Notes under the pieces: generated by a model
What the model was told of the DNA's origin: nothing
Seen by the model: the letters and a program-made list of their open reading frames with translations, nothing else
The model's database searches: none
Origin: Symbiodinium natans
Lineage: Eukaryota > Sar > Dinophyceae > Suessiales > Symbiodiniaceae
Length of the DNA stretch: 64,000 nucleotides
Reading direction: 5' to 3'
NCBI GenBank assembly: GCA_905221605.1
Contig: CAJNDS010000747.1
Coordinates: 1 to 64,000, forward strand
Program-made: the position numbers and the translations under genes
Part shown: one piece after another, positions 55,801-64,000 of the stretch
Position numbering within the stretch: position 1 is the first letter of the stretch
Layout: the number at the start of each line of letters is the position of its first letter

Positions 55801-57660
55801 CGGGTCATGTCGGCCGCCTCATCCTACCATGTGAGGTCTAAAGCCGGTGCGCAGCGGTGGTGGCCATGTGCGCGTGCGCGCTCAGGTTTGACATGTCCTT
55901 GACCAGCCAGGGCAAGCCTCAGGCGCCCCCGTCGGTGGAAGCACAGCAGGAGAAATGGGCACCTTCTTGGCATCTTGCAACTCCTTGACTCAGGCGCTGA
56001 ACGTCCGAATAACAGGTGGCCACGAGGAACCGGAGGCAGTGCACTGCGTCCGATGTCTCCGGACCCTCAACCCTCAACCCTGATTCTCTCCATCACATCT
56101 GTCTCTTGATTTGACCATGCTTGCCAGGATGAGGACAGTGCAGCTGCCGTGTTTACACTGATTGCCTGCCGGACAGAAGTGGTCCGCGCGTTGAACTTGC
56201 CAGGTGAAGACAGGCCGAGGCATGACAAGCTCTGAGTGCTACGATGCGAAATGTTACGAGTCGTCACGAAATTGGAATTCAAGAATGTGCGAGTAGTTTT
56301 CAGGGATCTCTGCGCAGGCGGACGTCACCTACCTGTGAGAACTGTGGTTCCACAGTGGTGGCTCGGCTGGGTCTCTCTGTGGGCATCTCAGTGTCTCGCC
56401 CGCCTCTCTTGAAAAAGTAAGCTGACACTCATATCATGCGACGGTCTGGAACGATGCTGTCTTTGAGGTTTGCATCCTCTGCGGCACTCCTGCACCTAGT
56501 CGTGGCCGATAGTGGTATGTGGCAGACTTTCTCCAGATGCCCCAGTGTAGAGTTACAAAGAGCACAATAATGTCCCAGGTTTCTAAAGTTCTAAAGAAAG
56601 CCGAAAGCCAAGGAAGCACCCAGTACACCTTCCAAACGTGCCAATCTACCGAGTCATGGAAGCCCGATGTAATGCAAAGACACAGCTGCTAGGGACATAA
56701 GTAGCATCGTTCTGGTGATCACTCACGCGCTTGTAGACTTCTCTGCGATGAGATGCTGTGGGCTGCGAGAAAACGTGCCAAGGACGATGTCGCTTTTTGC
56801 AGTGTGTGCCGCCCAAAATGGGCATGGAGCATGGCATGGGCAATGCAAGATGCACGTGTCGACTGCATGCCAAGCCTCTGGCTTCATTCGGCCGGCAGGG
56901 TTGACATGGCCATGCATGGTGCAAATTTGGTGCAGCAGAGTGTGAAGGCATGCAAACTGATCCCGACGGATTCTTCAAGTTTTCTCACTGAAACCTTTGC
57001 GAAGTCCTCCTCTTCGCCATGAAGTCGTCATTTCCAAGTCTGGACAAGAAGGCCTGAAGACATTGCGCGGATTGATGCTGGCTGCTTCCTCAATCGTTCC
57101 AGGTGCCGGAGAGCAAGAAGTACGCTGTCGCCCTGCTACCTCGCCTGATCCCCAGGAAGTCCTGTAATGTGGAGACAGGTACGCGCACATTGGCTCATCA
57201 ATTGATACCGGAGCTTCAGCCAAGAAGGAGAAGGCGCGACAGGAAGATGTAGCCAAATGTCGCGCAGTTGTAGCCGGATTAGCAGCCTGGTTACTTGCCC
57301 CTTTGAACAGCTTCACTCCGCAAACGTCATGGCCAAGCGCAAGGACGAGGTTTGCCGCCTAGTTCTCTTGACATGTCCGGAGCATGGGCCCGTGATGATC
57401 GACCTCCGCGCCAGATCTTCAAGCGCATTCGTGCCGCCACGCTGGTGCGTTTGCTGCAGGACAGAGAGGCCAGGCAGAAGCCGCTAGAAAGACTGTTCTG
57501 CAGTGTCTGTCAGTTGTCGGATGTGGGAAGTGTGATGATGCGTGCCCACAACATCAGCTACGCGTGACGATGAGTTGGGTACTTTGGTTGCTGTTCCTCT
57601 GAGGTCTCAGAGTCCGTCTATGCTCTCGGCCGCTCAGAGTCTTGTTTACGGTGTGGTGAC
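52833..57660. other. No gene identified; scattered exon-like readings and small repeats
   Basis: Protein-like + strand readings include KQFDLVLRSAPSSSDFWVNL (55068-55127) and RQIFKRIRAATLVRLLQDRE (57407-57466); both lack neighbours I can join them to. A 10-bp repeat (CATGTTGAGA) has four copies at 55320-55361. Confidence 0.4.
53927..53995. repeat. Short dispersed element with GGTACC core, copy 3
   Basis: TTAGGGGTACCTTCTTGG, GGTCCTTACTA and ACTATTTGGGG match 42757-42846 in reverse complement, with a diverged middle. Confidence 0.7.
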
Positions 57661-57763
57661 TGCGGCGGTCGCAGAGGTTTAGACATCTACATATATATGG
57701 TTCCGTGTCCCGTGTCGGTACCCCCCCCCCATGGTATCCCCCCCCCCCCAGCCCCCCCCCCCC

Positions 57764-58147
57764 CCCCTAAACCCTAAACCCTAAACCCTAAACCCTAAAC
57801 CCTAAACCCTAAACCCTAAACCCTAAACCCTAAACCCTAAACCCAAAACCCCTAAACCCCTAAACCCGTAAACCCGTAAACCCGTAAACCCCTAAACCCT
57901 AAACCCTAAACCCTAAACCCTAAACCCTAAACCCTAAACCCTAAACCCTCAACCCTCAACCCAAACCCCAACCACAGCACCCCACAGGGGGGCCCAAACC
58001 ACAGGGGGGCGGAGCGGGGACCCTAAACCCTAAACCCTAAACCCTAAACCCCAAACCCTAAACCCTAAACCCTAAACCCTAACCCTAAACCCTAAAACCC
58101 TAAACCCTCAACCCTTAACCCTCAACCCTTAACCCTAAACCCTAAAC
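57764..58147. repeat. Interstitial telomeric repeats (CCCTAAA)n
   Basis: Plant/dinoflagellate-type telomere repeats occur at 57764-57844, 57896-57950 and 58021-58147, with CCCGTAAA and CCCTCAA variants. Two copies of a block ending in CACAGGGGGGC lie between and after them (57970-58010 and 58160-58200). More than 5 kb of non-telomeric DNA follows, so this is internal. Confidence 0.95.
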
Positions 58148-58282
58148 AAACCCAAACCCCAACCACACCACCCCACAGGGGGCCGAACCACAGGGGGGCG
58201 GGGCGGGGAAAGAAGAGGGGGGGGGGGTGGGCATGGGGGGGGTACCATGGGGTGGGGGGGGGTGGGGGGGGGCAGCGACGCT

Positions 58283-58368
58283 GCACCATATATATATATA
58301 TATATATCTATGAATCTACCATATTATATGTATACAGGTATATCTCCTCCATTAATCTATTAAAAAAT

Positions 58369-58412
<44 letters not shown>

Positions 58413-58620
58413 GCACACATCGTAAAAGAGGTTTTCCCCGCATTTTCCCCGTTGTCCGAGGCCCCGGCTCGGAGCACGGTGATCGGGCCAGCGCTTCATC
58501 CGTCCTGGCCTCCAAGGCAAGGAAGAGTAAAACAGTACATTAACATATATATATATATTATTGTATCAGTATCTGCATATATATATATATATACATATAA
58601 TTATTGGTAGATGAATAGAC
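58283..58620. repeat. (TA)n microsatellites
   Basis: TATATATA runs lie at 58286-58306, 58368-58412, 58543-58557 and 58577-58592. Another is at 63886-63914. Confidence 0.95.
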
Positions 58621-59079
58621 TAAGAGGTGCATAGAATGATAGATCATTGTAATCATAGGCCCGTTCGAAATTCTAAAGGAGCCTCATCTTCAGGGATCTT
58701 GTTGGGTTTGCCATATTCGTCACGAGGCTGGGCCGGCGGCTCCCATGAGTGTTGCCTCGGTGAGTTCTGTTGCGGGGCCTGGATGCTCGGATGCCGGTGT
58801 TGGGGGGACCCTTCAGATCGGCATGTATGGCCGGAAAGGCGATCTTCTCTTGATCGTAGCACTTTTTTAAACAGCTGCCCCAAGAGATTTTCTCAAGCTC
58901 ATTGTTGGTAGATGGAGTTGGCTGAAGGCAAAAGGAGACAGCATGTTTTTTGCCTGGCATGGACAGGGCTTTCAAACGATCAGCAGCTTAAAGCACTCGG
59001 CACATGTCTGGAAACACAAGACTGTATTACGCACCTCGCGTAATGGCCTCTGTTGCGGTTGCGGCTGGAGAAAGCTGCC

Positions 59080-60741
59080 ATGTGTGCAGAACTGCACTTT
59101 GAGCAGGCGGTGCTGAAACATGCGCTCTCCAAGCACGTCCACCACTTTGATTGCCGGGATGGCATGCGCTCACGTGCTAGGCCAGGCAGGCCATGCCGGG
59201 TCAAAGCCCCGAGGTCGGCGCGCGAAGTCTATGGACGGCCCCTGGCAGAGGTCGCTCAGGATATCTATGCAGATCTGGCACCGCCCGCGCCGCCCGCATC
59301 CAGACCACCCCGAAGGTTCTGGCCAGCACTCCTGGACTTGAGACGCCCCAGCATTCCGGCACCACGGTTGTGCCCACGGTGGGCGCGAAACTACCAGCAC
59401 TTCATGGAGAAGCAGATCCTCCTAGACTCGGACATCTCGGACAATGCCAATGCAGAGAACATGGAGAAGGGCCCGAAGAGTGACACGTCATCGGAAGATG
59501 ATGATGAAAAGTCTCCGAGGCTTGGGGAGAGACATGAGAGGTCTCAGAGCCCTCAGAGCCCCCAGAGCCCTCGTCCGATTCGCACCTTCAAGGGGCGGGA
59601 TCCTCAGGAAGAGGCCTGGAAGAGGTGGCAGTTTCTGCAGCACATGCCCAACTACTTGGCCTGGATGGTCGAACAGAAGGAGTACCGGGAATTGGTCAGT
59701 AAAGGGCACCAGTCCCAGCTCAGTAGTGCTCGGCGTCAGGTCATGGCATCTGACCTGGCTGTGCTACTGCGTGTTCTCCCAATGTTCAGCGATGGTGACA
59801 ACGACGGCGGCGATGACAGGGACGTTGCAGAGGAGCTGGCTCTCGTGCTCAGCAGCACAGGCCGAAGAAGCAGACCCACACGCGCACAACCGCCCACGGT
59901 ACAGAGGCGGGCAAGCAAGTTGTCGTCACTGCCAACCGCCACTACGGCGATGGAGTCACTAGCTACTCGAAGAGCAAGTGTGGAGAACATGGCTGACAGT
60001 ATTGTAGAGGCAATACGTGTGGCGAGCGGCAAGGCCAAAGCGGCCCGGCCTCCGAGCAAAGGTCGAAGCATTCCCAGCTCGAAGAGGAGGCAGTCGCAGA
60101 GCCAAGAGCGCTCGCGAACCGCTGGACACCTTCAGTCGCAGTCCGGGCAGTCCGGGTTGCAATCCCGCAGAAACAGCTCTGCACTCGGCTCGGAAGCCGA
60201 TGAGCACCAAGATTCTCCGGCATCCTTGGAGACGGTCTCATTGGAGAGCTTGCTTGACGCGTTGCCTTCTGCGACCAAAGTGCGCTGGGGTGATATCCTC
60301 AAGGTCACGGATGCAGATCTGCACAGCAGCAAGCACCGCTTTATCATGAGAATTGCACATGCGCTGCGGCAGAAGCCACAATGGTTCATCGTCCACGAGT
60401 CGATCGGCTCTGGTGAGATGTCGGCAGAGCTTGTGGAGCCACAGCCGCTGGACTCCCCACTGCCACCTTCTGCAGAGGACGTCCCGCAACGGTGCCACTG
60501 TTGGCTTGGATCGCTGATGGTTCTGCATCGCCTCGAAGAGGTCGCGGAGGTGCTCTCCGAGTCTTGGCAGTTTCAGGTCTCCTTGGAGCGCCTGGAGCGC
60601 GTTGCGGCCTCTGTGGAGCGAGCAGAGAGCCTCGTGCTCTGTGGTGGCTTCGCCCTGACCTTGGACGTGTGCCCTGGTGACACAATGACAACGATAACAT
60701 GCCTGAGGATAGCACAAATATGTACGAGAGGGTGGATGTGA
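59080..60741 (+). CDS. Unidentified 553-aa protein, disordered and Ser/Arg/Gln-rich
   Basis: The frame opens at a TTG (59053); the first ATG is at 59080. It is intron-free for 1.66 kb, unusual among the split genes here. In order: a helical N-terminus with His-rich HVHHFD, a Pro-rich patch (APPAPPASRPPRR), an acidic Ser stretch (SDTSSEDDDE), SQSPQSPQSP repeats, a conserved-looking segment (WKRWQFLQHMPNYLAWMVEQ, about residues 208-227), an acidic patch, a long basic Ser/Gln region, and a folded-looking C-terminal part (SLESLLDALPSATKVRWGD and onward). No family is recognised. The last ~20 residues before TGA may be intron readthrough, since the same frame continues at 60748. Confidence 0.6.
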   Translation: MCAELHFEQAVLKHALSKHVHHFDCRDGMRSRARPGRPCRVKAPRSAREVYGRPLAEVAQDIYADLAPPAPPASRPPRRFWPALLDLRRPSIPAPRLCPRWARNYQHFMEKQILLDSDISDNANAENMEKGPKSDTSSEDDDEKSPRLGERHERSQSPQSPQSPRPIRTFKGRDPQEEAWKRWQFLQHMPNYLAWMVEQKEYRELVSKGHQSQLSSARRQVMASDLAVLLRVLPMFSDGDNDGGDDRDVAEELALVLSSTGRRSRPTRAQPPTVQRRASKLSSLPTATTAMESLATRRASVENMADSIVEAIRVASGKAKAARPPSKGRSIPSSKRRQSQSQERSRTAGHLQSQSGQSGLQSRRNSSALGSEADEHQDSPASLETVSLESLLDALPSATKVRWGDILKVTDADLHSSKHRFIMRIAHALRQKPQWFIVHESIGSGEMSAELVEPQPLDSPLPPSAEDVPQRCHCWLGSLMVLHRLEEVAEVLSESWQFQVSLERLERVAASVERAESLVLCGGFALTLDVCPGDTMTTITCLRIAQICTRGWM

Positions 60742-60747
60742 GAGGAC

Positions 60748-61203
60748 TTGAGAGGGCACGTTTCTCGTTTCGGAGGTGCCGGGCTCGGGCCACGGACCTC
60801 CTGTCGCCCCTGCGGCCCCTGCCGGGCTCCGAGGTGCGACTGGCAGAACTTCCTGCGGTGCATGATGCAATATGATGTGCATGTCGCAACAGCCCTGGCG
60901 ACTCCAGCGACTCTTGATCGGGTCGCGGGTTCGCAGGCGCTCTCACCGGCCTGGCTGAAGCGTGTCTTCGAGACCAGAGACGAGGAGGCCTGGGTCGGCA
61001 GCAGAGTGTCAGCGAAGGATGGTTCCTTTGCGGCCCAAACATCAAGGGGTGGCACTTCAACAGGCGGGCCGCAGCTGCCATTTCTTTGTGAAGCCGAGGA
61101 CAATCCCCACGAGCTTGGTGACGATCTGCGGCTCCTGGCGCAGTGCCTGGCGCACCAGGCAGCCGGAGATGGCTTTGAACAGGAGCCGCTAGGGACAACT
61201 TAA
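60748..61203 (+). CDS. Probable next exon of the preceding gene (unidentified)
   Basis: The same frame is open for 151 codons to a stop at 61201-61203 and includes SPAWLKRVFETRDEEAW. An alternative frame at 60727-60870 reads SPLRPLPGSEVRLAELPAVH, which is also protein-like, so the exon border and frame are uncertain. Confidence 0.4.
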   Translation: MRGHVSRFGGAGLGPRTSCRPCGPCRAPRCDWQNFLRCMMQYDVHVATALATPATLDRVAGSQALSPAWLKRVFETRDEEAWVGSRVSAKDGSFAAQTSRGGTSTGGPQLPFLCEAEDNPHELGDDLRLLAQCLAHQAAGDGFEQEPLGTT

Positions 61204-64000
61204 TCGCAACTTCATCATCTTCATCATTGCAGGACCTAGATCCTCACATCCTAGAACCTTGGCAACCAACGTGAGTAGAGTCTTTGCCATTCACAGGGTT
61301 GCTCCGCGGCCGCATGAGAAAGGCAAAGGCGCGCAAGCACACAGACACACATGGCTAGCTGGCTAGCTGACTGCTAATTATAAAGATCAGTGTCGGGGCT
61401 TCACGTAGTGCTCTCGCACCATCACTGCGCTGTGCAACGGGCTGCGCTTGTGCTTGCGGGAGAACTTGGCAGTGCAGGACATTGACAGCCCCGCGCGCGA
61501 GTTCAGTGAGGATGCGTGGAGGCACTTCTGCAGGCAAGATGTAGGCTGCAGCTGAAACTCCTTTCTGTTGAAGCATCCGTTGAAGACATCGATGGGTGCA
61601 GGACCTATCTTGGTGAGCATGCGGACGATCAGGCTGGGCCAGAGTGGGCATCTGCGCGCAGGTCGCGAAGCAGATTCGTGGACGCAGCCCAGGATGCATC
61701 CGCTTTCGCCGAAGCCACCGATCATCTGCTTCCCGAGACCTCTCGCAGGCATGGTGAGGCATCTTGGCGAAGCATGGGAGTTGCTTTTTAGACTGCAGCG
61801 CCTTACGCAAAGACAAAGGTGCTCTACAGACCCATGCTGGGAGCGTTGATGCTGGAGTTGCTGCTTCAAAGGGAGGCTCACTCTGTGCATTGCACGGGCG
61901 CAGCTAGAAAACGAACTGCATCTCTAAAGGGCGGCTTAGCACAGTATTAAAATAGTGATTACGTGCTGTGTTGTTGTGTTTTGTTCCTGGTAGGTGGCCC
62001 ATCGTGTGCGCTCCAGCACTGAGAAGGCTTGGATGTCTAGATGCTTGCATTGGCGCGGAGAGACGATTTCCTGCTGGGCAGTGGCAGGTGGAAAACTCGG
62101 ATCTGCACTGGAGGGTCGAGATCATCGACTCCAGCATGAAGGATGCGAGAAGCGATCCTGAAAACGCCTCTGTATGCTTTGTGGAAGTGCAGTGCAGGAC
62201 TACCTGCCGGAGCTCATGTGGCAGGCAGCAGACTTGATCCCATAGGTTCCAGTAGGCAAGACAGCTCTTGAGCTGAGCTGAGCTTCGCAAAGCTCTTTAC
62301 ATTGAGCAGGGCGGCCTTTTTTTTCTCCTTCTGCTTGTCCTGGCAGGTGATGGGCTGGAATACACCGGCCGGACGCAGAGTGCTGCGAAGGCCCGTGCTT
62401 GAAACGACACGCAGACTATCATGTTCTGTCTTAGCTATCGCACTCCTCGAGCGATGTGCATGCCCCAGGTTCAGCTTTGCGTTCTTCCAGCTCACTGCAG
62501 AGACCAAGAACGAGATGTCGCGCAAGGGCTTCCTCCGACTCTGCCACGACGCAGGCAGGCCTCTCCCAAGCAACAGCCACACTGCGCATGGGCTGTGCCG
62601 CAAGACTTTTTCTGCTTTCTCCCCTCTAAACTGCCAGGCTGGGATGCTCAGTTCCGGAGCCGATCCGTGGAATCCCTGGCCTCTTGTGTGCTTCATTTAA
62701 TGTACGTGGACTCACTGAGAGCCAAGTCTGCTCAGAGGCCAGCGATGCCTTCTTTGGGAGCATCTTTGAGGATGCGGTCATTGCCAACACTGCAGACTTG
62801 TGCCTTGCTCGCTCGGAGTATGTGGGTGTTTCCCAAAAAAGCGGTACCCTTTGTATCACACTCGAACAGAATCCCCTCAACAGGATCCCCCAAAAAGGGT
62901 ACCCTTAGTTTCGGAAACCTCCATATTGCCTCTGTTGAACGTACTCCTCGGGTAAATGGAGGCGGTCAGATGTGTGTTGATTTGTTGTAATCCAAGAGCC
63001 CAGATGAGGGCCTTCTTGTCTAGCTGCAGCTCAACGAACGGACGTGTCCGCCCAACGGAAGCACCCGTGGCTCGAGACCAACATGCCGTGACATGAGGCT
63101 CAACTTCCATCAGATTCTCAAGATGTTGGCTGAGCTGGTTGTTCTTCCTGACAGAGGCACAACCGGGTACAGAAAGCAGAGGTTATCGAGGCCTGAGCAA
63201 GACAGAAAAGAGCTAATGCGGTGTGTCTCGCCAGGCTGCTGTGGAATTTTCGCAGCGCCGCTTGCGACGAAATAGCGATGGGTGTTTGATACATCTGAAA
63301 AATTTATATCTTTAATTTTCTAAACCTGTAAGATATATCCATAGACACAGCAGTTTCTGTGTGAGGTTGCAATGTGTCGCAGACGACCTGACGGAAGTAG
63401 TCCGAGCACAAGAGCAATCAGCATTGAGCGCAAGTGCCCCGGCGGCAAGGATGTGCAGTCTCTTACATGCGTAGGATACCGAGGCACGCATGCTGCGTCT
63501 TCTGAAAGATAGCTGCTCAACGCAATGACATGCAAGTTGCTTGCCCTTTTTTTGCTTCCAGTGTGAGGCTGCAAGTTGATGACTTCTGTTGCGATGGAAG
63601 CCTGTTTCCAACTGCCACAGTCACCCCTCGTGAGGCAACCGTGCAAGCACCGCAGCTGCCAAAGGGGCTCAGGACTGTGTGTCGTGCATGTTGAGAAGGT
63701 GCTTGGCTTCAGAGAATCCGAATCACCGGCTAGCAACTCTTTTCGCAGGCTCGCGAGCGGAGGTTGTTGGTAACGAGATAGCCAGATGAGCCGGCTGCAA
63801 CAGGAGATGTTCCAATGTCCAGACGTCAGGGCGTCTTGAAGCTGGATGTGGTCAGGGTTTGGTTTCAGCATAATGTATACAAGATAATATATATATATAC
63901 ATATATATATATACATCAAGCTCCAAGAAGCCGATGATAATGAGCTAGTGCAAGTGTCAGCAAGTGTGATCCGAGACGGACACAGCTCTTGCACGGCAGC
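61204..64000. other. No identified gene; exon-like readings
   Basis: Protein-like + strand pieces include VENSDLHWRVEIIDSSMKDA (62089-62148), LTAETKNEMSRKGFLRLCHD (62492-62551) and LNFHQILKMLAELVVLPDRG (63096-63155), each near a CAG. They could be exons of one gene but carry no known domain. The rest shows nothing. Confidence 0.3.
62832..62910. repeat. Short dispersed element with GGTACC core, copy 4
   Basis: CCAAAAAAGCGGTACCCTTT and CCCCCAAAAAGGGTACCCTTA bracket the element. It resembles the copy at 37630 more than those at 42757 and 53927. Confidence 0.6.

Overview
This is nuclear DNA of a dinoflagellate, most likely a Symbiodiniaceae-type alga. The evidence is plant-type (TTTAGGG)n telomere repeats inside the window, host genes that all run on the + strand and are cut into many very short exons, introns with GC or GA donors, fragments resembling the 3' half of the dinoflagellate spliced leader (DinoSL), and a reverse transcriptase/methyltransferase-like family that I recognise from dinoflagellate genomes. 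There are no bacterial features such as operons, Shine-Dalgarno sites or CRISPR.

Layout. 1-9194 is a tandem array of ~1.91 kb units, cut by the left edge of the window. 9195-25811 is a nest of mobile DNA. A minus-strand fragment of a methyltransferase-like domain (9977-10823) lies beside a decayed + strand RT/RNase H element. That RT gene is split at 11615/24208 by a young Ty1/copia-type LTR retrotransposon (11616-24207, target duplication GCGGT). The copia element carries Gag, protease, integrase, RT and RNase H, an extra +1-frame ORF with a C2H2 finger, and a C-terminal methyltransferase-like extension. Its own 3' LTR is split by a 2.5 kb insert (21179-23674) with a 13-bp target duplication and a DinoSL-like 5' edge. 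A 920-bp miniature LTR element with identical 263-bp LTRs follows (25891-26810). 28088-29715 is an (ATT/ACT)n desert.

The host gene region (about 31.2-47.4 kb, + strand) contains a Lys-rich protein with an RS tail, a DEAD-box RNA helicase of DBP2/DDX5 type in at least 18 small exons, a ubiquitin-like domain, a PP2C phosphatase, an unidentified multi-exon gene, and a PP5-like phosphatase that may be targeted to a membrane-bound compartment, possibly the plastid. From 47.4 to 58.6 kb the DNA is mostly repeats: a ~100-bp minisatellite, about 0.7 kb of (CCCGT)n, interstitial telomere arrays and AT tracts. A long uncharacterised ORF (59080-60741) and exon-like fragments close the window.

How it works together: the mobile elements give a readable order of insertion (RT element, then copia, then retrocopy), and two unrelated retroelements carry the same methyltransferase-like domain. 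The host genes are ordinary RNA-processing and signalling functions. Exon borders are judged by eye from protein motifs and are approximate.
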